A stretch of 64,000 nt of DNA from Paraglaciecola arctica (lineage in GTDB: Bacteria > Pseudomonadota > Gammaproteobacteria > Enterobacterales > Alteromonadaceae), in the NCBI RefSeq assembly GCF_018861065.1, contig NZ_JAHKQO010000036.1, forward strand, positions 273,865-337,864, written 5' to 3'. The notes beneath the pieces are model-generated. The model saw only the letters and a list, made by a program, of their open reading frames with translations. It did no database searches and was not told where the DNA came from. Shown here one piece after another: positions 17,701 through 26,942 of the stretch. Made by a program: the position numbers and the translations under genes. The number at the start of each line of letters is the position of its first letter. Within the stretch, counting starts at the first letter, position 1.

Positions 17701-18616
17701 TTCGGAGTTAGAGTTTTTAACGCCTGATGAATTCCAATTTGGCGCGTTAATAACAAATGAAAAACGTATCATAATTTACGCTAATGAGTATTTTTCTGAT
17801 GAATTAAGCTGGAACCTTGATTCGTTAATTGGAAAAAATTCGGAAGACTTATTTACCCACTCGTCGAAAATATTTTACGAGAGTTATTTAATGCCTTTGC
17901 TATTGCATGAAAAAAAATGTGAAGAAATCCAGTTAACTATGTTGGACGGTAAATCAAAACGTTTACCCATTATAGTCAACGCTAGAATGGACGAGAGAGG
18001 ATATATTTATTGGAGTTTTTTCAACGCTTCTAAGCGCGATAAATTATATGAAGAATTGTTAGACACCCGAACTAAGTTAGAACAACAAGCTAAAATACTG
18101 CAATCCAAGTCATCTACTGATGAGTTAACTGGGCTTATGAATCGCCGAGAAATGAATCTACGCGCCCCTGAACTTATCAATCAAGCAAAACGATATAGCC
18201 ATACAATCGCGTTATTAATGATAGATATCGACCATTTTAAGAATATTAACGATTCATATGGGCATTTAGAAGGAGACCGAATATTGGAAGAGTTAGGTCA
18301 CTGGCTGCAAACCTTTGGTCGTGAAACGGACTTAATTGCACGTTTTGGTGGTGAAGAATTTATTATGTTATTGCCTGACACTGGTATTGAAGAGGCAAAT
18401 TTATTTGCTGAGCGCTTGCACAAATTAGTATCACAAGTAGAAATTGCTAACTCCCCTATAACAGTTAGCATAGGCATTACTTTGAGCGATGGAAATAAAA
18501 CCCTTCATGAACTAACGAGACAAGCAGATATTGCCCTTTATCAAGCGAAAGAAAGTGGCCGCAACACAACCCAATTTTTTGAAAAAGTCAGAGATGTGCT
18601 AAAACCAATTTGTTAA
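17672..18616 (+). CDS. PAS-GGDEF diguanylate cyclase, partner of the RsbQ-like hydrolase
   Basis: This is a soluble protein of about 314 residues: a PAS domain (about 15-135), a short coiled linker (130-150), and a GGDEF domain (150-310). The active site is ARFGGEEFIML, and the inhibitory RxxD site is RETD five residues before GGEEF, so it should be an active, feedback-inhibited diguanylate cyclase. No transmembrane segment is present. The start is a GTG inside the hydrolase gene (29-base overlap) with a weak ribosome site, consistent with translational coupling; a TTG nine bases later is an alternative. The stop region overlaps the convergent pldA gene by 18 bases. The RsbQ pairing predicts that the PAS domain binds the hydrolase product. 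Confidence 0.88.
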   Translation: MNTLHSKLVSSELEFLTPDEFQFGALITNEKRIIIYANEYFSDELSWNLDSLIGKNSEDLFTHSSKIFYESYLMPLLLHEKKCEEIQLTMLDGKSKRLPIIVNARMDERGYIYWSFFNASKRDKLYEELLDTRTKLEQQAKILQSKSSTDELTGLMNRREMNLRAPELINQAKRYSHTIALLMIDIDHFKNINDSYGHLEGDRILEELGHWLQTFGRETDLIARFGGEEFIMLLPDTGIEEANLFAERLHKLVSQVEIANSPITVSIGITLSDGNKTLHELTRQADIALYQAKESGRNTTQFFEKVRDVLKPIC

Positions 18617-19594
18617 CTTAAATCCAATACCTAACCGTTGGGAATGACGGTTGTAATAAATTAGGCTTTCTCCATAGCCGTTAAAATATTCAACATACCC
18701 TTGAAGGCGGCCATTAATCGGGAACGACCAACCTAATTGGATCGCCCCTCTGTTCTTATCTGAACGTAGGTTGTTGCGAAACATAAATTCTAGCGAGTTA
18801 TTTTCTGAAATACGCCACAAACCGCCTAATTCACCGTACCCCATGTACTTTTCGATATCAGGATTGTCGTCACCTGAAGGGTCGAGAGGGTCGACTTTTT
18901 CATCTTCGGGTAACCGGTACCAAGTTCTAAATCCCCATAACACATTGTCTGCAGGTGCAAAGGCAAAGGATAAAATAATTCTATTCCAACTTCTCGACAA
19001 CAGCCCGGTTTGTCCATTTGACTGGTGGTTAAATGACAATGAAGTTTGCTCGATAGGTAAGCCTAACAATGACCAAGAATGATGATAATTAAATATTAAT
19101 TCTGGTTCGTAATTTGTTTCTCGAAAAGGCGCTGAAATCTCACTATTGTAGGCTTGCCACCAGCTAGTGGTGGTGAAAGCAACCGCTAAATCAAGATCTT
19201 TAAATACCAAGTCTTGCACCGCTAAATATTTCAACGAAACTTGAAACTTAACTTCAACGTCATCCAGTTGAGAATCGACTGGAGTATCAACATAAGGTTC
19301 TTGGTTGATACTAGTGATACTCGCGGGCAACACAAAATTAGGTTTGTGGGGTACTATTGCAAATCGGTTTTTCGAGGCTTGCTTTTCTAAATCGACACGG
19401 TGTTTAAGCAACGTAGGTGATGTTTTTTCACAACTTTGTCGTAACTCAGCCACAGTTTGCTCAGGCGCTGCTTGTTTAAGGGCAACTAATACACATTCGT
19501 CAAAAGCGTTGTGATCAACAGGTTCGGCTGCTGTTGCCGTATTAATAGTCGTTACACCAATACCTGCTAATAAAACCAATACAGCGATTTTCAT
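18599..19594 (-). CDS. pldA: Outer-membrane phospholipase A (PldA/OMPLA)
   Basis: This is a 331-residue OMPLA-family enzyme that hydrolyses phospholipids misplaced in the outer leaflet. It has a signal peptide (about 1-22), a long N-terminal periplasmic stretch (23-115) and a 12-strand-type barrel. Catalytic residues His190 and Ser192 are seen in NHQSNGQTG, and Asn204 in RSWNR; the spacing matches E. coli His142/Ser144/Asn156. The C-terminus ends in Phe as expected for a barrel. Together with MlaA and MlaC-like proteins in the window it contributes to outer-membrane asymmetry. Its coding end overlaps the end of the convergent diguanylate cyclase gene by 18 bases. Confidence 0.92.
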   Translation of the reverse strand: MKIAVLVLLAGIGVTTINTATAAEPVDHNAFDECVLVALKQAAPEQTVAELRQSCEKTSPTLLKHRVDLEKQASKNRFAIVPHKPNFVLPASITSINQEPYVDTPVDSQLDDVEVKFQVSLKYLAVQDLVFKDLDLAVAFTTTSWWQAYNSEISAPFRETNYEPELIFNYHHSWSLLGLPIEQTSLSFNHQSNGQTGLLSRSWNRIILSFAFAPADNVLWGFRTWYRLPEDEKVDPLDPSGDDNPDIEKYMGYGELGGLWRISENNSLEFMFRNNLRSDKNRGAIQLGWSFPINGRLQGYVEYFNGYGESLIYYNRHSQRLGIGFKLTNWF

Positions 19595-19720
19595 TACTAA
19601 ACTATTCCCAAAAACTTATAGTAACCTCTAACACCGCGTATTCTGACAGCCCAGTTGACGAATGCAAACAATCTCCTACTTTTCTGTTATTTTCTATCCT
19701 TTTTAAGTTTTTGATAACCT

Positions 19721-20749
19721 CTAATCAAACCAATGCTGAGTTCTATTAACAAAATATACCAATGACAACATCACTGGCACTTCTACCAATACACCAACCA
19801 CAGTGGCTAAGGCGGCACCTGAATGTAACCCAAACAGCGATATTGCTACAGCTACCGCTAATTCAAAAAAGTTAGAGGTACCAATCATACTGGCAGGCCC
19901 TGCTACATTGTGAGGTAGTTTAAGGCGCTTAGCGATGAAGTAAGCGATGGCAAAAATACCATAGGTTTGAATAATTAATGGTATCGCAATCAACAAAATC
20001 GCTTGTGGTTTATCTAAAATAGTTTGTGCTTGAAACCCGAACAGCAGTACTACTGTTCCTAGTAACCCCACAATCGACCAAGGTTTAAGTTTGCCAACAA
20101 AACTATCAATATTTTGTTGATCGTGATGTCCATCAACCTTTTTATCTAACAGTGAGCGAGTCAACGCCCCAGCCACTAAAGGCAATAAAACGTATAGCAC
20201 TACAGATATAAGCAAGGTATTCCAAGGCACTTGAATATCACTCACACCTAACAACAAAGCGGTGATAGGAGCAAAAGCAAAGATCATAATTATGTCGTTA
20301 ATCGACACTTGAACCAAGGTATAATTGGCGTCGCCTTTGGTCATTTGACTCCAAACAAAAACCATAGCAGTACAAGGCGCAACACCCAACAAAATCATAC
20401 CGGCTATATATTCGTTTGCCGATTGCGGATCGACCCAGTCAGCAAAAAAGCCTTTAAAAAACAGCCAACCTAACGCAGCCATAGTAAAAGGTTTTATCAA
20501 CCAATTAATCGCCAATGTTAATGCTAGGCCTTTAGGTTTTTTACCCACATCTTTAATGGATGAAAAGTCTATTTGGATCATCATCGGGTAAACCATTAAC
20601 CAGATGAGTACTGCCACCACTATATTTACGTGGGCATATTCCAGACCCGCTACCGAAGCGAAAGTACCAGGAATAAGTATTCCTAGGATGACACCGGCTA
20701 CAATGCTGATGCCGACCCATACAGATAAATAACGTTCAAATAATCCCAT
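19721..20749 (-). CDS. acr3: ACR3-family arsenite efflux transporter
   Basis: This is a 342-residue protein with about ten transmembrane helices of the BART/ACR3 family, which exports arsenite using the proton gradient. Family marks are YPMMIQIDF, the conserved Cys in [13 protein letters not shown] and the later [11 protein letters not shown]. It is the last gene of the ars operon, 12 bases after arsH, with GGAGT before its ATG. ACR3, not the unrelated ArsB, fulfils the efflux step here. Confidence 0.93.
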   Translation of the reverse strand: MGLFERYLSVWVGISIVAGVILGILIPGTFASVAGLEYAHVNIVVAVLIWLMVYPMMIQIDFSSIKDVGKKPKGLALTLAINWLIKPFTMAALGWLFFKGFFADWVDPQSANEYIAGMILLGVAPCTAMVFVWSQMTKGDANYTLVQVSINDIIMIFAFAPITALLLGVSDIQVPWNTLLISVVLYVLLPLVAGALTRSLLDKKVDGHHDQQNIDSFVGKLKPWSIVGLLGTVVLLFGFQAQTILDKPQAILLIAIPLIIQTYGIFAIAYFIAKRLKLPHNVAGPASMIGTSNFFELAVAVAISLFGLHSGAALATVVGVLVEVPVMLSLVYFVNRTQHWFD

Positions 20750-20761
20750 CTCTTAACTCCT

Positions 20762-21481
20762 TTAGATTGAACGCTGATTAACGCGCGCAGAAACTTGCTC
20801 AGCGGTTTCTACTCGCTCTGAATAACGGTCAACTAAGTAATCACTGTTGTCTCGAGTTAATAGCGTGAACTTCATCAACTCTTCTAAAACATCCACTATG
20901 CGGTTGTAGTAAGGCGAGGGTTTCATGCGGTCATTGTCATCAAATTCCATAAATGCTTTGGCAACTGACGATTGGTTAGGAATAGTCAACATTCGCATCC
21001 ATCGCCCTAACACTCGCATCTGATTCACGGCATTAAACGACTGTGAGCCTCCGGAAACCTGCATTACCGCTAAGGTTTTGCCTTGAGTGGGGCGTACTGC
21101 ACCTATACTAAGTGGCACCCAATCAATTTGACTTTTAAGGATGCCAGTCATGGCACCGTGACGCTCAGGAGAGCACCAGACTTGGCCTTCGGACCACATC
21201 ATTAACTCTCGCAATTCCACCACTTTGACATGGCTTGCGTCATCGCCATCTGGCAAAGGTAATCCCGTTGGATCAAAAATTCGGGTCTCTGCTCCCATGG
21301 CATTTAATAAACGAGCCGATTCTTCTATCACTAAGCGACTAAATGAACGCGCCCGAAGTGAGCCATAAAGTAACAGTATTTTAGGTTTATGCTGTGAACT
21401 GGCCTTCGCAAAACTTTGGTTATGGGGCACATTAAATTGTGTCACATCTAGGTTAGGCATAGTTGCATCAAGTTTCGGCAT
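20762..21481 (-). CDS. arsH: ArsH, NADPH-dependent FMN reductase
   Basis: This is a 239-residue flavodoxin-like protein of the ArsH family. The FMN-binding loop is [13 protein letters not shown] (about residues 36-48), and [20 protein letters not shown] and [13 protein letters not shown] are further signatures. ArsH oxidises trivalent organoarsenicals or acts as a quinone/chromate reductase. Its ATG overlaps the arsC stop by one base, so translation is coupled. Its presence implies resistance to methylated as well as inorganic arsenicals. Confidence 0.92.
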   Translation of the reverse strand: MPKLDATMPNLDVTQFNVPHNQSFAKASSQHKPKILLLYGSLRARSFSRLVIEESARLLNAMGAETRIFDPTGLPLPDGDDASHVKVVELRELMMWSEGQVWCSPERHGAMTGILKSQIDWVPLSIGAVRPTQGKTLAVMQVSGGSQSFNAVNQMRVLGRWMRMLTIPNQSSVAKAFMEFDDNDRMKPSPYYNRIVDVLEELMKFTLLTRDNSDYLVDRYSERVETAEQVSARVNQRSI

Positions 21482-21951
21482 TATGCGGCTCCTAATTCTG
21501 CAAGCGCGGCTTTAAATGCGTCTTTGTCTGTTACATCAACATCAAGATTGACCAACTGTTGCACTCTTTGTTTTATCTGCTCAATTGTGCCTCTAAAGGC
21601 TTCGGCAAGTTGTTCCTCCGTTCCTTGCAACTTAGAGGGATCTGCTAAACCCCAATGTACTTTTAAACTCTTACCAAACCACAAAGGGCAACTTTCGCCG
21701 GCAGCTGAATCACAAACAGTTACCACTAAATCCGCGTCGAATGCTTCAAAATCATCCCAAGACTGGCTACGCAAACCATCAGTTGCAATCCCCGCTTCTT
21801 GTAAATATTTAATCGACAAAGGATGCACCTCACCAGCAGGTTGACTGCCAGCACTTTTTGCGATGAGTTTGCCGTCAGAAAAATGATTAGTAATAGCTTC
21901 CGACAAAATACTGCGACAACGATTATGGGTACAGATGTATAAAATTTTCAT
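21481..21951 (-). CDS. arsC: Arsenate reductase ArsC (low-molecular-weight phosphatase type)
   Basis: This is a reductase of about 156 residues that turns arsenate into arsenite. The P-loop CTHNRCRS (CX5R) near the N-terminus and the later Cys pair in [13 protein letters not shown] mark the phosphatase-like, disulphide-cascade ArsC family. The ATG at 21951 is favoured because GGAA lies about eight bases upstream and the protein then starts at the first beta strand ([10 protein letters not shown]); an in-frame ATG 15 bases upstream would add five residues and lacks a ribosome site. It overlaps arsH by one base. Confidence 0.92.
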   Translation of the reverse strand: MKILYICTHNRCRSILSEAITNHFSDGKLIAKSAGSQPAGEVHPLSIKYLQEAGIATDGLRSQSWDDFEAFDADLVVTVCDSAAGESCPLWFGKSLKVHWGLADPSKLQGTEEQLAEAFRGTIEQIKQRVQQLVNLDVDVTDKDAFKAALAELGAA

Positions 21952-21979
21952 GTAGACACATTCCATTTCATTAATGAGG

Positions 21980-22312
21980 TTAACAACAACTAACTTGTTG
22001 GTTCGCTAAATCTAGATTTTTTAAACTCTCTTCCAAATAGGCAGAGTTATCTTTTGTGGTCACCCTAAGCACCTCTAGAGCCCATTGAGGTAAAGCTTGA
22101 TTAAGTTGATAAAACACCCATTTTCCGCGCCTGTCATCAGCCAAAATCTCACACTTACGTAACTCAGCTAAATGCCGCGACACTTTAGGCTGACTTAACT
22201 TTAATGCACTAATCAAATCACACACGCACATCTCACCTTTAAGGGTAATCAATAACAAACACTTCAATCGAGTGTCATCTGATAGACATTTATAAAAAGA
22301 AACAGGATTCAT
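21980..22312 (-). CDS. arsR: ArsR-family arsenic-responsive repressor
   Basis: This is a winged-helix repressor of about 110 residues. Helix alpha-3 carries the CVCD metal-binding motif typical of ArsR, the recognition helix is LSQPKVSRHLAELR, and the C-terminus has a further Cys pair (VSCC). It represses its own operon until As(III) or Sb(III) binds. The ATG at 22312 is chosen over the preceding TTG. The gene is first in the operon arsR-arsC-arsH-acr3, and its promoter carries a good inverted repeat (22341-22374). Confidence 0.93.
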   Translation of the reverse strand: MNPVSFYKCLSDDTRLKCLLLITLKGEMCVCDLISALKLSQPKVSRHLAELRKCEILADDRRGKWVFYQLNQALPQWALEVLRVTTKDNSAYLEESLKNLDLANQQVSCC

Positions 22313-22340
22313 CAAAGTTTAGGCTACGTCCAACTTAATA

Positions 22341-22378
22341 CATACGAAATATCATATATGTGGAATTTCGCATGTCAA
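22341..22378 (-). promoter_or_regulatory. ars operon promoter with ArsR operator dyad
   Basis: On the minus strand a perfect -35 TTGACA (22373-22378) and a -10 TATGAT (22351-22356) are 16 bases apart. Ten-base arms CATGCGAAAT and ATTTCGTATG (22365-22374 and 22341-22350; one mismatch) flank the -10 element with a 14-base gap. Repressor bound there would block RNA polymerase. The start codon of arsR lies about 30 bases downstream of the dyad. Confidence 0.75.
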
Positions 22379-22487
22379 TAAAATTATAAAATGATTCGTT
22401 GCGTTGAAGTTAAAATTTGCTAGACGAGGCAAGTGACTTCCCAGCAAAACTGTTAGTATAGGGAAGTGTTTTTTTAAGGTCCGTTGT

Positions 22488-23006
22488 ATGTCGCAAAATT
22501 TACCCTACTTGGCCCACTACCCCGTTCATTTGCAGAATGAAATCAGTCGTTTAATTGAAAATAATAAACTAGGGAATTGGTTGCGTGGCCGTTACCCAAA
22601 CACTCACAAAGTAGCCAACGATAATGATCTACGAGATTATGCGTCAGCCTTAAAAAGCCAATATATGAAAAAGACCCAGCCACTCAGCAAGGTGATTTAC
22701 GACGGTAAAATTCATATAGTCAATCATGCATTGGGGTTACACAGTTATGTGTCGAGAGTGCAAGGCGGTAAGTTAAAAAGTAAAAATGAACTACGAGTCA
22801 GCACATTGTTTAAACACACCCCTGAGGCATTTTTGAACATGATAGTGGTACACGAACTCGCCCACCTAAAAGAAAAACAACACAACAAAGCTTTTTATCA
22901 GTTATGCCAGCATATGTTACCTGACTATCATCAAATTGAATTTGATGTGCGCGTGTATTTAACCGAGTTAGAACGCTCAGGTTGGGTATTTAAAGAGCCG
23001 TCCTAG
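22488..23006 (+). CDS. YgjP-like M48-type metallopeptidase
   Basis: This is a 172-residue cytoplasmic protein with the zinc-protease motif HELAHLKEKQHN (HExxH) around residue 124, followed by FYQLCQHMLPDY. These are the marks of the YgjP/DUF45 (WLM-like) family. The catalytic Glu and both His are present; the third zinc ligand is probably the His in KQHN. The substrate is unknown. The start ATG has AAGG eight bases upstream. It is divergent from arsR and followed by yacL after 93 bases. Confidence 0.82.
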   Translation: MSQNLPYLAHYPVHLQNEISRLIENNKLGNWLRGRYPNTHKVANDNDLRDYASALKSQYMKKTQPLSKVIYDGKIHIVNHALGLHSYVSRVQGGKLKSKNELRVSTLFKHTPEAFLNMIVVHELAHLKEKQHNKAFYQLCQHMLPDYHQIEFDVRVYLTELERSGWVFKEPS

Positions 23007-23099
23007 TCATTCAATACGATTATTTAAGGGAGTGATGCGTAAGGCACAATTAAAATAACCTATAATACCAAGCTAGTATTTAATAAGTGGTGACACCAA

Positions 23100-23477
23100 A
23101 TGGACTACCAATTTTCCCGTGATTTTTTAGGCAACCCCGTCGCAACATGTGAACTCGAATGTGAAGCGTTTGGCGATTGGTTAAGCCAAGATATCGCCCA
23201 AGACACCTCACAAATAAACCTGTTGCTTAACATTGTCGAAAAATTACAAAACAAACAACTGGTCGATTACCAACATAACGGCAAAGAGTACCACTTGCTG
23301 TTTGATAAAGACGAAGTTGAACTGGTGCTAAATAATAACCTTATCCAAGAAATGTCGACAACGGATGATGATGAAAGCCAAGAATTATCCGATTTGCATA
23401 TTCAATCGGGTTGCGGTTTAGCAGATTTTAAGTTACTTCTTAGGGCCTGGCAGGGTTTTGTTGACCAAACAGTCTAG
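23100..23477 (+). CDS. yacL: YacL (UPF0231) family protein
   Basis: This is a 125-residue acidic cytoplasmic protein. The start MDYQFSRDFLGNPVA and the overall pattern (GKEYHLLFDKDEVEL, then a C-terminal helix with LLRAWQGFVDQ) match the UPF0231/YacL family, whose E. coli member begins MDYEFLRD. The function is unknown. A possible -10 (TATAAT, about 45 bases upstream) suggests its own promoter. Confidence 0.8.
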   Translation: MDYQFSRDFLGNPVATCELECEAFGDWLSQDIAQDTSQINLLLNIVEKLQNKQLVDYQHNGKEYHLLFDKDEVELVLNNNLIQEMSTTDDDESQELSDLHIQSGCGLADFKLLLRAWQGFVDQTV

Positions 23478-23610
23478 CGCACTATTTTGGTGACTTTTGA
23501 ATTTTTTCTCACGGTAAACGTGCAGTCTCGATAATATTTCCACACACAAAAAACCTAAGCCTTTGTTTTAGTTATATAAATAATTATGGCCTGATAACTG
23601 CTTTATACGG

Positions 23611-23772
23611 GCAATGAGGGATCTGTCTTCGAGAGGTAGGGACTAACCAAAGTGTACAGACAACACATTGGTTGCCGAAAATAACAGCTAATAGTTATAA
23701 AGGCAGAAGACAGCTCCACTCAAAAAACAGAGGCGCCGGACCGTAGTAATATGAGTCGGCGCTTTTTGTTTT
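23611..23772 (+). ncRNA. Candidate structured small RNA of unknown family
   Basis: In a 313-base gene-free stretch, nested complementary pairs and a terminator occur in one orientation. An outer stem joins 23618-23630 to 23706-23717 (GGGA-t-CTGTCTTC with GAAGACAG-c-TCC). Inside it are a hairpin of AACCAA-a-GTGT (23645-23655) with ACAC-a-TTGGTT (23663-23673) and a small one of ATAAC/GTTAT (23681-23698). Then a GC-rich stem GCGCCG/CGGCGC (23733-23762) is followed by TTTTTGTTTT. This looks like a multi-branched RNA ending at an intrinsic terminator. It does not match 6S, SRP, tmRNA, RNase P or a riboswitch known to me. The gene after it is on the other strand, so it is not a leader. The 5-prime end is a guess. 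Confidence 0.6.
23733..23772 (+). terminator. Terminator of the candidate RNA
   Basis: GCGCCG (23733-23738) pairs with CGGCGC (23757-23762), followed by TTTTTGTTTT. It may also act weakly for the convergent gene on the minus strand. Confidence 0.65.
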
Positions 23773-23790
23773 AAGCCAACGTTCAGTTTT

Positions 23791-24297
23791 TTAGAGCTCG
23801 TTGGGTTTCATCACTATCCAGCCATTTATATAAATATTCCTAGGCCTAACTGCCGCATAAATGGCATGGGACTCGAATAGTTCTGAGATCTGCTTTAGGG
23901 TCAATTCCAATGATTCTTTACGATAATAGTTCGGATGCATCGCTCTATCAGACTTCACATGTTTTGAGGGTGACAACTTTTTACTTTGTCCTACATTTCC
24001 TACTTTAAATACTAACGAATTTTCTTTCACTTCCATCACTCGCATCGGGATATAGCGATACTTTGCGTCAGAATTATCATCAATCGCAAAATAATCGACA
24101 AAGAAAAAATCATTACGCAGTGGTTGCTCTACCACCATTTTAGTGACTCGGTTGTCATGCCAAGACGACAGCATCAATCCCACCAATAATACAACTACAA
24201 GGACCCACTCGAAATTTTCACCATTCCATTCAACAAAGCGCCTAATCTGGGAAAAACTTGGCAGATTTATATACCCCCCTTGAATATTGGCCAACAT
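23791..24297 (-). CDS. Hypothetical single-pass membrane protein
   Basis: This is a 168-residue protein that I do not recognise. It has one hydrophobic helix (about residues 30-45, WVLVVVLLVGLML) and then a soluble region rich in charged residues, ending in YINGWIVMKPNEL. GGAGC precedes the ATG. It stands alone between the candidate RNA and OmpW. Residues 46-168 probably form a periplasmic domain if the N-terminus stays inside. Confidence 0.7.
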   Translation of the reverse strand: MLANIQGGYINLPSFSQIRRFVEWNGENFEWVLVVVLLVGLMLSSWHDNRVTKMVVEQPLRNDFFFVDYFAIDDNSDAKYRYIPMRVMEVKENSLVFKVGNVGQSKKLSPSKHVKSDRAMHPNYYRKESLELTLKQISELFESHAIYAAVRPRNIYINGWIVMKPNEL

Positions 24298-24557
24298 AAA
24301 TGCTCCTTATTTTCCTGTTGTATATCCTGATGCGAATTGGAAGTTGTGCAAATAATAAACACCCATAATCACACGGCAATCCACAAGTATCAATTTTTCG
24401 TTCAAAAAACTGCCAACTCACCTTTGGGCAAATTATTTGTTTCTCAAACCTACACACAATCACGACAAACCTTGTTTTAGATCAGTCATGGGCAATTCGC
24501 GTAATTTAAAATTAGTTTATTCAATATAAACACACAGAGAAAAGAGCAGAGAAATCT

Positions 24558-25214
24558 ATGAAAAAATTACTTTTGTCACTAGCAGTAACTAGTGCGCTAC
24601 TCGCTACAATCACGCCAGTTTGTGCTTACGAAAAGGGAGATTGGGTAGTCCGGGTGGGAATGACTAGCGTGGCGCCTGACGATTCAAGTAGCAACGTGGT
24701 TGTTGGTGGCACAGACTTGGGCATTGGAGTGAGTGTTGATAACAATACTCAACTCGGATTAAATTTTGTTTATTTCTTTAAGCCACGACTAGCCATTGAA
24801 GTTTTGGCCGCGACTCCCTTTAGCCACGACATAGGTTTAGATACAGTAGGTGCCTTGGGTAGCACCAAACACTTACCACCCACTATAAGTGCCAATTACT
24901 ATTTTGCAGATCCCAGCGCCAAGCTGCAACCCTATGTAGGCGCAGGTATTAACTACACGGTATTTTTTGACGAAGAATTCACCAGCGCCAATTCTGACGC
25001 AGGTTTTAGCGAGCTTGAACTAGACAACTCGCTAGGTTTAGCCGCACAGGTTGGGGTTGACTATATGCTTAATCAAAACTGGCTGCTCAATGCATCGATT
25101 AGATGGATAGATATAGATACTGAAGCGAACTTTGATCTAAACGGCTCTGCTGGCAGTGTCGATGTGGATATTGACCCTTTTGTATATTCTATTACAGCGG
25201 GTTATCGTTTCTAG
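24558..25214 (+). CDS. ompW: OmpW-family outer-membrane protein
   Basis: This is a 218-residue barrel protein with a signal peptide (about 1-23, ending PVCA-Y). The mature start EKGDWVVRVGMTSVAPDD, LGLNFVYFFKPRLAIEVLAATPFSHDI (family core) and the ending ITAGYRF match OmpW, an 8-stranded barrel for small hydrophobic molecules. AGAG precedes the ATG. It is followed by a bidirectional terminator shared with gnd. Confidence 0.93.
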   Translation: MKKLLLSLAVTSALLATITPVCAYEKGDWVVRVGMTSVAPDDSSSNVVVGGTDLGIGVSVDNNTQLGLNFVYFFKPRLAIEVLAATPFSHDIGLDTVGALGSTKHLPPTISANYYFADPSAKLQPYVGAGINYTVFFDEEFTSANSDAGFSELELDNSLGLAAQVGVDYMLNQNWLLNASIRWIDIDTEANFDLNGSAGSVDVDIDPFVYSITAGYRF

Positions 25215-25239
25215 ATAAGCTCAACCCATTAAAAATAAA

Positions 25240-25277
25240 AAGGCCGCAACTCTTTCACAAGTTACAGCCTTTTTTTA
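25240..25277. terminator. Bidirectional terminator between ompW and gnd
   Basis: The arms AGGCcGcAACT (25241-25251) and AGTTaCaGCCT (25260-25270) pair at 9 of 11 positions around a short loop. There is a T run on the plus strand and an A run before the stem, which gives a T run on the minus strand. It serves convergent ompW and gnd. Confidence 0.75.
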
Positions 25278-25291
25278 TCTATGAGGACTAC

Positions 25292-26746
25292 CTAAGCGTT
25301 GTAGGTAGACGAAGAGGTATTTCCGCCTCGGCCAGTCCAATTGGTATGGAAGAATTCACCTCTAGGCTTGTCTGTGCGCTCATAGGTATGGGCACCAAAA
25401 TAATCACGTTGCGCTTGTAACAAGTTAGCCGGTAAACGCGCGGTGCGGTAGCCGTCAAAATAGTTAAGGGCGGCGGTTAAACATGGTGCTGGTACACCAT
25501 TAGTAATAGCATTTACAGCAACACGTCTCCAGCCATCTTGAGCACCTACCACTGTGTCTCTGAAGTAATCATCTAATAACAGATTATTTAACTCAGGATT
25601 TTTATCATAGGCTTCTTTAATTTTACCTAAGAAAGCAGAGCGGATAATACAACCACCACGCCACATCAATGCGATGCCGCCGTAGTTTAAGTTCCAGTTG
25701 TACTCTTTAGCCGCTTCACGCATTAAAGTGTAACCCTGCGCGTAAGAAACAATTTTAGCTGCCAGCACTGCTTGGCGTAAATCTTCAATAAATGCAGCTT
25801 TATCACCATCGAATGTTTTTGCTGGACCAGTCATCACTTTAGACGCTTCAACCCGCTCTTCTTTAAGTGCAGAGATACAACGTGCAAATACCGATTCAGC
25901 AATTAGGGTTAAAGGTACCCCTAAATCTAGCGCGACAATACCTGTCCATTTTCCAGTGCCTTTTTGGCCTGCAGTATCGAGAATTTTTTCAACTAGCGGT
26001 CCACCATCTTCATCTTTATAAGCCAAAATATCGCGGGTGATTTCTACTAAATAACTATCTAACTCAGTGGTGTTCCATTCTTTGAATACTTCATGCATTT
26101 CATCTGCAGACATACCCAGCACTTCTTTCATGATTTGGTAAGCTTCACACAATAGCTGCATATCACCGTATTCGATACCGTTATGTACCATTTTGACAAA
26201 GTGACCGGCACCGTTTTCACCTACATAATCACAACAGGGTGAACCATCGTCAACTTTAGCTGAGATGTCTTGAAAAATAGGCTTCACTGCCTGCCATGCT
26301 TCAGCCGAACCACCGGGCATGATTGAAGGACCTTTAAGGGCACCCTCTTCACCACCAGACACACCTGCACCCACAAAGTTGATACCTTTTTCAGCGCAGT
26401 ATTTTTCACGGCGGATAGTATCTGGGAAATGGGTATTACCACCATCGATGATGATGTCGCCTTTGTCTAACAAAGGTAAAAGTTGTTCAATAGTGGCGTC
26501 CACAGGGGCGCCTGACTTCACCATAATCATGATTTTACGGGGTGTGGCTAGGGATTGAACCAACTCTTCTACTGAATAAGCACCACGAATACTTTCGCCT
26601 TTTGCGCGACCGTTAATAAAGTTTTCGACTTTATCGGTTGAGCGATTGTATGCCGTGACGGTATAGCCTTTACTTGCCATGTTTAAAATAAGGTTTTCAC
26701 CCATTACAGCAAGGCCGATCAAGCCAATATCAGATAGTGTTTTCAT
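25292..26746 (-). CDS. gnd: 6-phosphogluconate dehydrogenase (decarboxylating)
   Basis: This 484-residue enzyme converts 6-phosphogluconate to ribulose 5-phosphate with NADP+ in the oxidative pentose-phosphate pathway. The N-terminal dinucleotide-binding GLAVMGENLILNMASKG, the substrate-binding SGGEEGALKGPSIMPGG and GHFVKMVHNGIEYGDMQL, and the C-terminal tail with GRGG are all typical and at normal spacing. Length is that of the long 6PGDH class. It stands alone on the minus strand, with a shared terminator after it. Confidence 0.97.
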   Translation of the reverse strand: MKTLSDIGLIGLAVMGENLILNMASKGYTVTAYNRSTDKVENFINGRAKGESIRGAYSVEELVQSLATPRKIMIMVKSGAPVDATIEQLLPLLDKGDIIIDGGNTHFPDTIRREKYCAEKGINFVGAGVSGGEEGALKGPSIMPGGSAEAWQAVKPIFQDISAKVDDGSPCCDYVGENGAGHFVKMVHNGIEYGDMQLLCEAYQIMKEVLGMSADEMHEVFKEWNTTELDSYLVEITRDILAYKDEDGGPLVEKILDTAGQKGTGKWTGIVALDLGVPLTLIAESVFARCISALKEERVEASKVMTGPAKTFDGDKAAFIEDLRQAVLAAKIVSYAQGYTLMREAAKEYNWNLNYGGIALMWRGGCIIRSAFLGKIKEAYDKNPELNNLLLDDYFRDTVVGAQDGWRRVAVNAITNGVPAPCLTAALNYFDGYRTARLPANLLQAQRDYFGAHTYERTDKPRGEFFHTNWTGRGGNTSSSTYNA

Positions 26747-26942
26747 AAAATTCCAATGTTTATTTTAATTAATAATGCTTGCTTAACCATTTCACATTAT
26801 ACGTCAAACGATGATGCATAGTCCAAAGATGCAGGGCTAATCGAACCAAGCAAAACATGATGTTAGGACGCGCAGTCCCTCTATACTAACCACTAAACTG
26901 AAACTTAACACTTCATAAATGCATAAATAAATAACGCATTAG

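Noticed and set aside
23611-23772. Candidate RNA as 6S, SRP, tmRNA, CsrB-type or a riboswitch
   Set aside because: The stems, lengths and sequence do not match any of these as I remember them, and the next gene is on the other strand.
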